Positions 1-6,722 of a stretch of 10,088 nt of DNA are shown in pieces. Position numbers and translations under genes: made by a program. The DNA comes from an uncultured Spirochaetaceae bacterium (GTDB taxonomy: Bacteria > Spirochaetota > Spirochaetia > Treponematales > Treponemataceae). A model generated the notes under the pieces. That model saw only the letters and a list, made by a program, of their open reading frames with translations, was not told the origin of the DNA and did no database searches. Numbering within the stretch: position 1 is the stretch's first letter; every line of letters starts with the position of its first letter. Location of the stretch: assembly GCA_902773215.1 (NCBI GenBank), contig CACYDQ010000230.1, positions 1-10,088 on the forward strand, written 5' to 3'.

Positions 1-303
1 AGCGATGCCAAGCTGGAGCGGCCGGTCTTTACGGTCAGCGACGTGGCGGACGCAAAGGCTTCCTCTGACGATGCGGGAATCCTCCTCTGCAATCCTCCCT
101 ACGGCGAGCGGATGGGGGACGAAGCGGAGGCCTCCGCCCTCTACGGCAGGATGTCATCCCTCTTCGACAACTTCCCCGGCTGGGGTATCGGCATCATCAC
201 GAGCAAGAAGGGCTTCCAGAAGGATATAGGCCACTACGCGGACAAGCTCAAGTCAATCAAGGCCGGCAACCTGGACACAACCCTCTATATCTATTCCAAA
301 TAA
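1..303 (+). CDS. THUMP-type class I SAM-dependent RNA methyltransferase, C-terminal end (5' partial)
   Basis: The reading frame is open from the first base and ends at TAA 301-303, so only about 100 C-terminal residues are present. The fragment contains NPPYGERMG (bases 91-117), the N6/N2-type methyltransferase motif IV in the form typical of the RlmL/YpsC family (UPF0020). It is followed by the family-typical stretches FPGWGIGIITS and, at the end, LDTTLYIYSK. Known members have an N-terminal THUMP domain and methylate the exocyclic amine of guanine in large-subunit rRNA or tRNA with S-adenosylmethionine. The exact target cannot be told from this piece. The next gene starts one base after the stop, so the two are probably cotranscribed and translationally coupled. 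Confidence 0.85.
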   Translation, partial: SDAKLERPVFTVSDVADAKASSDDAGILLCNPPYGERMGDEAEASALYGRMSSLFDNFPGWGIGIITSKKGFQKDIGHYADKLKSIKAGNLDTTLYIYSK

Positions 304-304
304 G

Positions 305-907
305 ATGGCGGTCCTGATAGAGCACGAGAAGCGCAAGGAAGAAATCCTCGAGAAAGCCTTCGATCTCTTCGTGGAGGAAGGCTACGAGGACGTGACCTTC
401 CAGAAGATTGCCGACCGCTGCGGCATCACGCGGACGACGCTCTACATCTACTTCAAGAACAAAAGGGAGATTTTCCGCTGGAGCATCAAGCAGCTCCTGT
501 CCAGCATAGAGGTGCGCATCGTCACCATTGCCCGTGACGAGGGCATCGGCGCGGCGGAGAGCCTGGAGAAGACGCTCGACATCATCCTGGACGAATGCGA
601 GAAAAACGCCCGTCTGTTCAAGGTGCTTTTGCCCTACCTGCTCCAGATGCAGAAGAGCGGGGGCGACGTGAAGAAGGTCGTGGAGCGCAGGATCGTCAAG
701 CTCCAGCATTTCATCAACGTCATACTGATACGCGGGCGGGACAAGGGCGAGTTCTGCGGGGCGCTGTCCATAAAGGACATGTATGCCATGATTCTTTCGG
801 TCGTGGAGAGCGCGGTCTTCCGCCTTGCGGTCATCGGGGAGACGGAGCTGGATTCTTCGCGCGGAACCATGAAATTCGTATTGAATAGGATAAGGAAGGC
901 TGAATAA
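305..907 (+). CDS. TetR/AcrR-family transcriptional regulator
   Basis: This 200-residue protein has the standard size and layout of a TetR repressor. The N-terminal helix-turn-helix spans about residues 12-58, with TFQKIADRCGITRTTLYIYF (residues 31-50) as the turn and recognition helix, followed by the usual KNKREIF. The remaining C-terminal part is helical and diverged, as expected of the ligand-binding and dimerisation domain, so no ligand can be inferred. The ATG lies one base after the upstream stop and has no clear Shine-Dalgarno sequence, which points to translational coupling. Its TAA shares its last A with the ATG of the next gene. The placement suggests that it regulates its own transcript, including the protease and SanA-type genes; that is inference. 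Confidence 0.9.
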   Translation: MAVLIEHEKRKEEILEKAFDLFVEEGYEDVTFQKIADRCGITRTTLYIYFKNKREIFRWSIKQLLSSIEVRIVTIARDEGIGAAESLEKTLDIILDECEKNARLFKVLLPYLLQMQKSGGDVKKVVERRIVKLQHFINVILIRGRDKGEFCGALSIKDMYAMILSVVESAVFRLAVIGETELDSSRGTMKFVLNRIRKAE

Positions 908-1554
908 TGAATACGGTTCGGACGGTTTTGCTTTCGGGAGCCTACTGCTTCCTGCCCCTCGTGGTGTTCGTTTCCTGCGCAGCCATATTGAGCAGGGAGT
1001 TCAAGCTGTGGAAGGTCCTGCTCGCATGTTTGCTCGGCATGCTGACCGTACTCCCCATCGCCCTGCTCCAGTCCGCCATAAACGGCATGAAGCTCCTGAA
1101 CCTGAACGGGCTCCAGGGCCTGCTCATCAGCGCGATTATCCTGAACGGGCTCGTAGAGGAATGTATCAAGGCGCTCCTGCTTTTCATCCTTCCCTCCTCC
1201 GCAACGACCGAGACGAAGGCCAAGAGAACTTTCTTCATCTGCGCCCTGACGGCGGGCCTTGCCTTGGGCTGTCTGGAATCATTCATATACCTCATCGGGG
1301 GAACCCAGCGGATAGGGCTCCGCATGCTGACGGCAGTCGTCATCCACATGTTCTGCGCGGGACTGGGCGGACTGACCGTGTTCAGCATCAAAATCCGGGA
1401 GCCACGCATCCTGCCCCTCGTCATTGCAATCCTGTCCCACGGCATCTACAACTACTTCGCGGGGTTCGGAGAAGGCACATCCTATTTCTACATCTCCTTC
1501 GTCGCAATCCTCTTCGCCGCCCTGGAATGCCGCGTCAGGTATACGCGGCAATAG
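907..1554 (+). CDS. PrsW-like glutamic-type intramembrane protease (CPBP/PrsW superfamily)
   Basis: This 215-residue hydrophobic protein has about seven likely membrane segments. It carries the four motifs of the PrsW group: EECIK with a Glu pair at residues 84-85, GCLESFIY with Glu124, VIHMFCAGLGG with His147, and LSHGIYNY with His178. In characterised PrsW proteins such residues form the active site that cleaves membrane-bound anti-sigma factors, but the substrate here is unknown and no anti-sigma factor is nearby. The start is supported by AAGGAAGG (892-899) seven bases upstream, and the ATG overlaps the TetR stop by one base. It could also be a non-proteolytic relative, but all the putative catalytic residues are present. 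Confidence 0.82.
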   Translation: MNTVRTVLLSGAYCFLPLVVFVSCAAILSREFKLWKVLLACLLGMLTVLPIALLQSAINGMKLLNLNGLQGLLISAIILNGLVEECIKALLLFILPSSATTETKAKRTFFICALTAGLALGCLESFIYLIGGTQRIGLRMLTAVVIHMFCAGLGGLTVFSIKIREPRILPLVIAILSHGIYNYFAGFGEGTSYFYISFVAILFAALECRVRYTRQ

Positions 1555-1583
1555 CGGAAACCCGCTGCCATACCGGTCAAGCT

Positions 1584-2264
1584 ATGAGAACTCGACGAGC
1601 CGCCCGCACCGTCATCCTCTCCCTGTCCGCCCTGATTCTGGCGGCGGGATTGTTCTGCCTGGGCGTGAACCTCTCCATGGTCGCCTACGCCCGCCCCTAC
1701 GTCTACAAGGACGTGGATTCCCTTCCATATAAGTACACGGTTATCCTGCCGGGAGCGAGGGTCTACCAGAACACCGTCTCCCACGTCGTCGCCGACCGCA
1801 TCGAAGGCAGCCTCCGCTGCATAAACGCAGGCAAGGCGGAGCACATCCTGGTCTCCGGCGACCACGGGCGCAAGGATTATGACGAGGTGAACCAGATACT
1901 CGCCTACATGAAGCGTGTCTACGGGACGGACGAGGGGATCGTCTTCCTGGACCACGCGGGCTTTTCCACTTACGAGACCGCCTACCGGGCACGGGATGTA
2001 TTCTGCGTCACGGATGCGATTATCGTCACCCAGAAGTTCCACACCTACCGGGCAGTCTACATTGCCCGCAAGCTGGGTCTGGATGCCGTCGCGCTTGAGG
2101 CCCCGGAGCTTTTCCCCTACGCGGACAGGACACGGGCCAGCTGGGCCGTCCGAGAGACGCTCGCCCGGGTCAAGGCCTTTTTCGATGTCGCACGGGGCGC
2201 CAGGCCCACATACCTCGGCGAGCAGATTCCCATCACCGGCGACCCCGCAACGACCCGCGACTGA
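1584..2264 (+). CDS. sanA: SanA-type DUF218 (YdcF-like) membrane-anchored envelope protein
   Basis: This 226-residue protein has an N-terminal basic stretch and one membrane segment (about residues 9-33), then a DUF218 domain. The resemblance to Escherichia coli SanA is visible along its length: ARPYVYKDVDSLPYK, VILPGARVY (53-61), HILVSGDH (87-94), a YDEVNQ stretch, FLDHAGFSTYETAYRA, IIVTQKFHTYRAVYIA (146-161) and, near the end, PTYLGEQIPI. SanA-type proteins affect envelope barrier function and vancomycin sensitivity at high temperature; their chemistry is not settled. The frame is open far upstream into the protease gene, but similarity begins only here, with a typical signal anchor. No strong Shine-Dalgarno precedes the ATG, which lies 29 bases after the protease stop. 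The gene is probably the last of this transcript. Confidence 0.85.
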   Translation: MRTRRAARTVILSLSALILAAGLFCLGVNLSMVAYARPYVYKDVDSLPYKYTVILPGARVYQNTVSHVVADRIEGSLRCINAGKAEHILVSGDHGRKDYDEVNQILAYMKRVYGTDEGIVFLDHAGFSTYETAYRARDVFCVTDAIIVTQKFHTYRAVYIARKLGLDAVALEAPELFPYADRTRASWAVRETLARVKAFFDVARGARPTYLGEQIPITGDPATTRD

Positions 2265-2292
2265 AGGGACAGGCGGAAATGATTCCGAGAGC

Positions 2293-2628
2293 TTACAGAA
2301 CCTTCATAAGCTCATTGTAATTGTATTCCTTTATTTTTTTTGATATGTTCATCAGGTCAAGAAGCCAGAGGATACCGAAAAGACCGCCCGTGAACAGCTT
2401 GAGGAGCCCCATCCCTATTTCGCCCATCATAAAGCGGTCCACCCCGAGCTCACCGAGGAATAAGCTTATCACAAGCATCATCGTGACATCCTTGAGCTCC
2501 ACGGCGGAAATTTCCGCATAGCGGGAATCATCAAGCTGCGCCATTTTTTCCCGGAGGGACGGAATCTTACCCATGGGCAAATTTTTCCCGTTCGCTACAA
2601 AGAATGAATCAATCTTGCTGGCATCCAT
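2293..2628 (-). CDS. TM2-domain small membrane protein
   Basis: This 111-residue protein has a soluble N-terminal half of about 47 residues and a C-terminal TM2 domain (about 48-96). The domain has two hydrophobic segments around the signature FLGELGVDRFMMGE (57-70) followed by GLLKLFTGGLFGILWLLDLM (74-93). These match the family pattern of a short turn with a conserved DRF-like motif, a GLxKL stretch and a Trp-x-x-Asp ending. TM2 proteins are bitopic hairpins with no agreed biochemical role in bacteria. The start is set by AGGAG (2635-2639), six bases upstream. The gene is convergent with the SanA-type gene and stands alone. Its N-terminal half has several charged residues and no recognised domain. 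Confidence 0.88.
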   Translation of the reverse strand: MDASKIDSFFVANGKNLPMGKIPSLREKMAQLDDSRYAEISAVELKDVTMMLVISLFLGELGVDRFMMGEIGMGLLKLFTGGLFGILWLLDLMNISKKIKEYNYNELMKVL

Positions 2629-2640
2629 AAAAAACTCCTG
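2629..2640 (-). promoter_or_regulatory. Shine-Dalgarno of the TM2-domain gene
   Basis: The minus strand reads AGGAG at 2639-2635, followed by a run of A/T and the ATG at 2628-2626. The six-base spacing fits. This fixes the start and argues against the longer GTG-started minus-strand frame that runs across this site. Confidence 0.7.
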
Positions 2641-2670
2641 TTCACAGTATTCAAGGTGTATTCACAGAAT
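2641..2670. repeat. Short direct repeat upstream of the TM2-domain gene
   Basis: TTCACAGTAT (2641-2650) and TTCACAGAAT (2661-2670) match in nine of ten positions and are 20 bases apart, about two helical turns. They lie inside the predicted leader of the TM2-domain gene, just before its ribosome binding site. They could be a paired protein-binding site or chance. Confidence 0.4.
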
Positions 2671-2734
2671 AGAGAATGAATGAAGGACATCTGAGCAGCC
2701 GCGTCATGTCCCCCAGTCCTGCATCCTCCGTGAT

Positions 2735-2770
2735 ATAGCCCATTATAAATCTGTCCTTCGAGTTTGTAAC
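2735..2770 (-). promoter_or_regulatory. Possible promoter of the TM2-domain gene
   Basis: On the minus strand GTTACA (2770-2765) and TATAAT (2747-2742) are 17 bases apart. The -10 is perfect and the -35 matches four of six positions. It would start transcription near 2735 and give a leader of about 105 bases before the TM2-domain gene. Nothing else on this strand lies within reach, but the region is A+T rich and a chance match is possible. Confidence 0.35.
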
Positions 2771-2864
2771 CTACCCGGGTGAATAGTTTTTGCAATTTTT
2801 TTAATCTTGTTTCAAGCTCCCGCCACACTGACACACAAAGCCCTGCCTAAATTACTAAATCTCC

Positions 2865-2900
2865 TTGTTAAATTAGCTAAAATATGTTAAAATATACCTT
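2865..2900 (+). promoter_or_regulatory. Promoter of the LacI regulator-epimerase operon, apparently leaderless
   Basis: TTGTTA (2865-2870) and TAAAAT (2888-2893) are 17 bases apart, and TG at 2885-2886 makes an extended -10 (TGT-TAAAAT). The -10 ends seven bases before the ATG at 2901, so transcription would start at or beside the first codon. No Shine-Dalgarno lies between the -10 and the ATG, and there is no downstream in-frame ATG with a ribosome binding site ahead of the DNA-binding domain. A second TAAAAT at 2878-2883 lacks a matching -35. Confidence 0.6.
2866..2891. promoter_or_regulatory. Candidate operator: TTAGCTAA palindrome with flanking direct repeats
   Basis: The perfect palindrome TTAGCTAA (2873-2880) lies in the spacer between the -35 and -10 of the regulator promoter. 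Two copies of TGTTAAA (2866-2872 and 2885-2891) flank it, 19 bases apart. LacI-family proteins bind palindromes with a central CG or similar step and often repress their own operon. This site is well placed for that, though its centre is GC and not the common CG, so the assignment is weak. Confidence 0.35.
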
Positions 2901-3935
2901 ATGGACAAGGACACTGAAGCGAGGCATAAGGTACGGCTGGCGGACATAGCGGAAAAGCTCGGGGTCAGCATTGTCACCGTCTCCAAAGCGATTGCCGACA
3001 AGGACGGGGTTGGCGAGGAGCTTCGGGCCAGAATAAAGGAGCTCGCATACCAGATGGGCTACATCCAGAAGTCCCGGCAGTCCCAGATGACCCGGAGCGA
3101 CGAGTCAACGGGCAACATCGGGGTAGTCATCCCCTCCCATTTTTTTGACCGCAGCAGCTCATTCTACTGGGCCATGTACAACGCCCTCTCGAAGGAACTG
3201 ATTTCCCGGGGCTATTATGCGATAATGGAGCAGCTGAACAGCAGGGACGAGTTTGACCTGGTGCTCCCCCAGGTGGTGCAGAACCACAAGGTGGACGGCA
3301 TAATCCTCCTGGGGCAGACCAGCGAGGACTACGCGCGCTTCTTTTCAAGGCGCTACAAGGACAACGTTTTCCTGGACTTCTACATCGATGACAGCGGCAT
3401 CGATTCCGTGACGACCGACAACTTCTACGGCGAGTACCAGCTGACCCGGCACCTGATAAGCCAGGGGCACAGGAAGATTCTTTACGTGGGCAACTTCAAT
3501 GCGACGACGAGCATTACCGACCGCTTCATGGGCTTCATGAAGGCAATGCTGGAGAACGGGCTGCCGGCAAGCGTTGACGACATCATAAACGACCGGAACC
3601 AGAAAGGCCTGTACGAGCCGCTCAAGCTGCCCGCCTCCCTGCCGACGGCCTTTGTATGCAACTGTGACGAGACAGCCCGCCGCCTGATTGCCCTGCTCAA
3701 GGAACAGGGGGTCTCCGTCCCCCGTGACATCTCGGTGGTCGGATTCGACAACTTCCTGTCCGACGGGCAGGAGCTGCCCCCGGCGCTGACAACCGTGGAA
3801 GTGGACTCCGCCGCGATGGCGAGGACGGCAGTGGACATTCTGGTAAAAAAGATAGCGGGAGAGCCCTACACGCACGGGCACACGGTGATAAGCGGCAAGC
3901 TCCTGCTCAGGGATTCCGTACGGAAAATTAATTAG
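2901..3935 (+). CDS. LacI-family transcriptional regulator of sugar use
   Basis: This 344-residue protein has the standard LacI length and order. The N-terminal helix-turn-helix is at residues 11-34 (VRLADIAEKLGVSIVTVSKA), followed by a hinge region. The periplasmic-binding-protein-like effector domain begins about residue 72 (GNIGVVIPSHFF) and includes VDGIILLG (131-138), GHRKILYVG (189-197), the CDETARRLI stretch and ISVVGFDNF (277-285). It ends with the usual LLLRDSV. Family members bind a sugar and control a nearby catabolic operon. The epimerase gene 11 bases downstream suggests a beta-linked disaccharide or a related sugar as effector, which is inference. The ATG at 2901 has no Shine-Dalgarno and sits directly after the promoter. 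Confidence 0.93.
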   Translation: MDKDTEARHKVRLADIAEKLGVSIVTVSKAIADKDGVGEELRARIKELAYQMGYIQKSRQSQMTRSDESTGNIGVVIPSHFFDRSSSFYWAMYNALSKELISRGYYAIMEQLNSRDEFDLVLPQVVQNHKVDGIILLGQTSEDYARFFSRRYKDNVFLDFYIDDSGIDSVTTDNFYGEYQLTRHLISQGHRKILYVGNFNATTSITDRFMGFMKAMLENGLPASVDDIINDRNQKGLYEPLKLPASLPTAFVCNCDETARRLIALLKEQGVSVPRDISVVGFDNFLSDGQELPPALTTVEVDSAAMARTAVDILVKKIAGEPYTHGHTVISGKLLLRDSVRKIN

Positions 3936-3946
3936 GAGGCATACCG
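3934..3946 (+). promoter_or_regulatory. Strong Shine-Dalgarno of the epimerase gene
   Basis: AGGAGG (3934-3939) is a perfect anti-16S match seven bases before the ATG at 3947. It overlaps the TAG stop of the LacI regulator (3933-3935). The enzyme is therefore likely to be translated much better than its SD-less regulator from the same mRNA. Confidence 0.8.
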
Positions 3947-5191
3947 ATGGACGACAAGATTTTTGCGGAACTGCGGGACGAGCTGACAAAAGACATCCTC
4001 CCCTACTGGGAGAAGCAGGCATGCGATACGGAAAACGGGGGATTCTTCGGGGCGATAGGCAACGACAACAAGGGCGACGGGAGCGAATGGCGGGGAATCG
4101 TCATGGTCAGCCGCTTCCTCTGGTCATACAGCGCGGCGGCCCGGTTCCTCGGCGACACGTCATACATGAAGATGGCGGATTACGCCTACGGCTACATGAT
4201 GCGGAACTTCCTCGACATCCACTACGGGGGTATGTTCTGGTCCGTCAAAACTGACGGCAGCCCCCTCGTCAGCCGCAAGCAGATTTACGGGAACGCCTTT
4301 GCCCTCTATGCCCTGTCCGAGTATGCGGCCGCGACAAAGGAGATACTAGGAAAAGATGATTCCGCCCGTTACATCATGGGCGAGGCACTGAGGATTTTCG
4401 ACTTCCTTGAGAGTAAGGCGCGTGACAAGGAGCATGGCGGCTACTGGGAGGCACTGGGCGAGGACTGGAGCCCCACAAAGGAGACCAAGCTCAGCGACAA
4501 GGACATTGACTGCGACAAGTCCATGAACACGAACCTGCACGTGATGGAGGCCTACACGAACCTGGTCCGGACACTGCCGCTCGTCTTCCCCGAAAAGAAA
4601 GCGTACATCGGGATTTTCCGGAACGCGCTGGAAGCCCTGGTCCGGGTTCACGTTGACAAAATCCTGAACAAGGACGACTGGCACCTGGACCTCTACTTCA
4701 ACAAAGACTGGTCCCGGGCAGGGGAAGACGAAATCTCATACGGGCATGACATCGAGGCAAGCTGGCTCATGTGGGAGGCAGCCGAAGTTCTGGGCGACGG
4801 CGCGCTCAAGGACTACGTGCGGCCCGTCGCCATCGCCGTCGCGGACACCGCCCTGCGGGAAGGGTTCGATGCGGCGAGCGGCGGCTTCGAGGACAAGCTG
4901 GAGCCGGACGGAACGCGGCGCACAATCCGTGTCTGGTGGAACCAGTCCGAAGCCCTGAACGGCTTCTACAACGCATGGGAGATGACCGGCGAGGAGAAAT
5001 ACGCCGCTGCCGTGGAAAAGGTCTGGGCCTGGGTCAAGGCCTTCCAGCTGGACAAAGAGAACGGCGAGTGGTTCCAGGAAGTGACCAAGGACGGCGTGCC
5101 CTGCCTGAACCAGGTGAAGGGCGGCAACTGGAAGACCTCATACCACAACGCCCGCTGCTGCATGGAGCTGCTGCGCCGGAGCGGGAAGTAG
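3947..5191 (+). CDS. Cellobiose 2-epimerase-like enzyme (N-acylglucosamine 2-epimerase family)
   Basis: This 414-residue protein is an (alpha/alpha)6-barrel epimerase of the AGE family. The motif set points to cellobiose 2-epimerase (EC 5.1.3.11) more than to N-acylglucosamine 2-epimerase: VSRFLW with Arg56, KSMNTNLHVMEAYTNL with His198, SYGHDIEASWL with His267, WWNQSEALNGFYNAW (330-344), and near the C-terminus WKTSYHNAR with His400. Characterised enzymes use an Arg and two His residues at equivalent places to invert C2 of the reducing-end glucose, turning cellobiose into glucosyl-mannose or mannobiose into mannosyl-glucose in the cytoplasm. There is no signal peptide. It is slightly longer than the usual 390-410 residues. 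It shares an operon with the LacI regulator; no phosphorylase or transporter is visible here. Confidence 0.88.
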   Translation: MDDKIFAELRDELTKDILPYWEKQACDTENGGFFGAIGNDNKGDGSEWRGIVMVSRFLWSYSAAARFLGDTSYMKMADYAYGYMMRNFLDIHYGGMFWSVKTDGSPLVSRKQIYGNAFALYALSEYAAATKEILGKDDSARYIMGEALRIFDFLESKARDKEHGGYWEALGEDWSPTKETKLSDKDIDCDKSMNTNLHVMEAYTNLVRTLPLVFPEKKAYIGIFRNALEALVRVHVDKILNKDDWHLDLYFNKDWSRAGEDEISYGHDIEASWLMWEAAEVLGDGALKDYVRPVAIAVADTALREGFDAASGGFEDKLEPDGTRRTIRVWWNQSEALNGFYNAWEMTGEEKYAAAVEKVWAWVKAFQLDKENGEWFQEVTKDGVPCLNQVKGGNWKTSYHNARCCMELLRRSGK

Positions 5192-5202
5192 GGGAAGGAG
5201 CA

Positions 5203-5219
5203 GGCCGCCTTTTGTGGCC
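5203..5219 (+). terminator. Weak hairpin between the convergent epimerase and transporter genes
   Basis: GGCCGC (5203-5208) can pair with GTGGCC (5214-5219), including one G-U pair, around a CTTTT loop. It lies in the 31-base gap between two convergent stops, where a terminator is expected. No T-run follows on either strand, and the minus strand has a mismatch in place of the G-U pair, so it may not terminate by the intrinsic mechanism. Confidence 0.3.
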
Positions 5220-5222
5220 AGC

Positions 5223-5864
5223 TTACACCCGCAGGCCCCCGAGCGTGAAAAGCCAGATGACGGCCCCGCTCTTTATGAGGATGTACAGGCCGAGCGCGAC
5301 AAAGAGGGCGGGTATGATGACGCCCTTGGATTCTTCTATATAACTGCGGATGGACTCGGCGTTTATCACCGAGATTGCGATGGCGCACCAGACGGCCTGC
5401 ATGACGGCGAACACCACGCAGGAAAGGACGAACTCGTTCCCGCTCAAGCTGGGGAAAAACGATGCATAGACCGCAATATTGTCGCCCCCGTTGGCAAGAG
5501 TTATGATCAGTGACTCCAGCAGGACGGCGAAGACAGAAAGGGAGCGGAGCAGGGCGGAAGGCAGATTCCCCTCCCCTCCCCTTTCCTTCTCACCCGCAAG
5601 CTCCCTGACGGCGAAGCGGATTCCTATGACGATTGGAATGAGCCCCAGAAGCCCCAGAAGCTGCTCGCAGGGCTGCATGGCCAGCAGGGTGGCGGCAAGC
5701 TTGCCCGCAGCGACAAGGAGGAGGAGCCCCAGGTATTTGCCCAGGACAATCGCGGACTTCTCCAGGCGGCCGGTTTCCTTGCTGAACAGGACGAACATGA
5801 CCAGAAGGTCGTCCATCTCCGTCGTGACAAAGGCGATTGCCGACGCGGCAGTTACCAGTCCCAT
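5223..5864 (-). CDS. CadD-family cadmium-resistance-type membrane transporter
   Basis: This 213-residue protein has about five or six membrane segments. It shows the CadD family marks: TTEMDDLLVMFVLF near the N-terminus (14-27), GLLGLIPIVIGI (71-82) and LANGGDNIAVYASFF (123-137), with a hydrophilic loop rich in Glu, Arg and Gly (about 88-101) between them. The family belongs to the LysE-type exporters. Known members give cadmium resistance, but the true substrate of this one cannot be read from the sequence. It is the last gene of the minus-strand operon, seven bases after the NYN-LOTUS stop, with no good Shine-Dalgarno of its own, so it probably relies on coupling. No metal-responsive regulator such as CadC/ArsR is nearby, so metal induction is not evident. 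Confidence 0.82.
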   Translation of the reverse strand: MGLVTAASAIAFVTTEMDDLLVMFVLFSKETGRLEKSAIVLGKYLGLLLLVAAGKLAATLLAMQPCEQLLGLLGLIPIVIGIRFAVRELAGEKERGGEGNLPSALLRSLSVFAVLLESLIITLANGGDNIAVYASFFPSLSGNEFVLSCVVFAVMQAVWCAIAISVINAESIRSYIEESKGVIIPALFVALGLYILIKSGAVIWLFTLGGLRV

Positions 5865-5871
5865 GCTTTTG

Positions 5872-6687
5872 CTATTTTTCTACCGGCCTGTAGAAGAACT
5901 TGGGCCTGCCCCGCCCGCTCGTTTCCTTGCGCATCTCGAAGTCATCATCCAAATCCTCGATGAGCTCCGTCAGCTTCCTGGCCCCGTAGTCCACCGGGTC
6001 GAAGCCCGGATCCTGCCGCTTGAAGAAGGAACCTGCCGCGCTCACGTCCGCCCAGCCCGAATCGTCCGCATACTTGTCGTAGGCGGTGTTGAGAAGCTTG
6101 TAAATCTTGCGGAACTGCTTGTCGCTCATCGTCTCCACCGTGCTGCGCATGAACAGGCCCTTCCGCCGGTGCTTGGCCGGCTTCTTCTTGAGCTTCTCCT
6201 CGGCGAGCTTGGCGGCCTCCTCGACGGCGGCATCCTCCTCCTCGTTGGACAGGTTCTCTATGTAAATGAAGTCATCGCAGGCGGACACGAATGACTGGGG
6301 AGTCTTCTTCTGCCCCACGCCGAAGACGTAGATCTGGCTCTCCCTCAGGCGGGTCGCAAGCTTGGTGAAGTCGGAGTCGCTTGAGACGAGCGCGATGGAA
6401 TCATACTTTTCCGTGTAGAGCAGGTCCATCGCGTCGATTATCATCGCGGAGTCGCTCGAATTCTTTCCCTGCGTGTAGGCGAACTGCTGCACGGGGATAA
6501 TCGCATTGTCGTTCAGCTCGTACTTCCAGTTCTTGAGCGTGTCCAGGGAGAAGTCCCCGTAGGCCCGCTTGGTGATGATGTGCCCGTGCACCGCTATTTC
6601 CTGCAGTATCGCGCGGAGCTTCTTGGGCGGGGTGTTGTCCGCGTCAATCAGCACGCCTATGTTTTTCTGTTCGTTGTCGTCTAGCAT
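5872..6687 (-). CDS. NYN-domain (PIN-like) putative RNase with C-terminal LOTUS/OST-HTH domain
   Basis: This 271-residue protein has an N-terminal NYN domain (about 8-145). Its acidic motifs are IGVLIDADN (Asp15, Asp17), NSSDSAMIIDAMDLLY (Asp79, Asp85) and LVSSDSDFTKLATRLRE (Asp104, Asp106), followed by VFGVG and the family-typical SFVSACDDFIYI. A charged linker rich in Glu, Lys and Ala (149-176) leads to a LOTUS/OST-HTH domain (about 187-268) with GWADVSAAG and FDPVDYGARKLTELIE. NYN domains are metal-dependent nuclease folds and LOTUS domains bind RNA, so an RNA-processing role is likely but the target is unknown. I chose the ATG at 6687 because AAGGA lies six bases upstream and the domain starts soon after; an ATG at 6717 would add ten residues but has no Shine-Dalgarno. 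It follows parB by 35 bases. Confidence 0.88.
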   Translation of the reverse strand: MLDDNEQKNIGVLIDADNTPPKKLRAILQEIAVHGHIITKRAYGDFSLDTLKNWKYELNDNAIIPVQQFAYTQGKNSSDSAMIIDAMDLLYTEKYDSIALVSSDSDFTKLATRLRESQIYVFGVGQKKTPQSFVSACDDFIYIENLSNEEEDAAVEEAAKLAEEKLKKKPAKHRRKGLFMRSTVETMSDKQFRKIYKLLNTAYDKYADDSGWADVSAAGSFFKRQDPGFDPVDYGARKLTELIEDLDDDFEMRKETSGRGRPKFFYRPVEK

Positions 6688-6722
6688 ATACAATCCTTGC
6701 CGTGGGAAAGCCGTCATCCGGT

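Noticed and set aside
2289..2313. Inverted repeat GAGCTTA/TAAGCTC near the SanA-TM2 convergence, considered as a terminator
   Set aside because: The stem is A/T-rich with an 11-base loop, overlaps the TM2 coding end, and the T-run begins 17 bases after the stem.
2653..2743. Short minus-strand frame of 30 codons beginning MGYITEDAG
   Set aside because: Its ATG overlaps the TATAAT of the likely TM2 promoter, so a transcript from there would not include it. No other support.
2595..2834. Minus-strand 79-codon frame with a GTG start across the TM2 gene start
   Set aside because: It overlaps the well-supported TM2 start and its ribosome binding site, has no Shine-Dalgarno and resembles no family.
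4535..4545. CACGTG inside the epimerase gene as a parS site
   Set aside because: Only the central six bases match; the flanking TGTTT and AAACA of parS are missing.
5479..6294. Plus-strand 271-codon frame opposite the CadD and NYN genes
   Set aside because: Low-complexity translation rich in Arg, Ser, Leu and Ala; the opposite strand has two clear family proteins.
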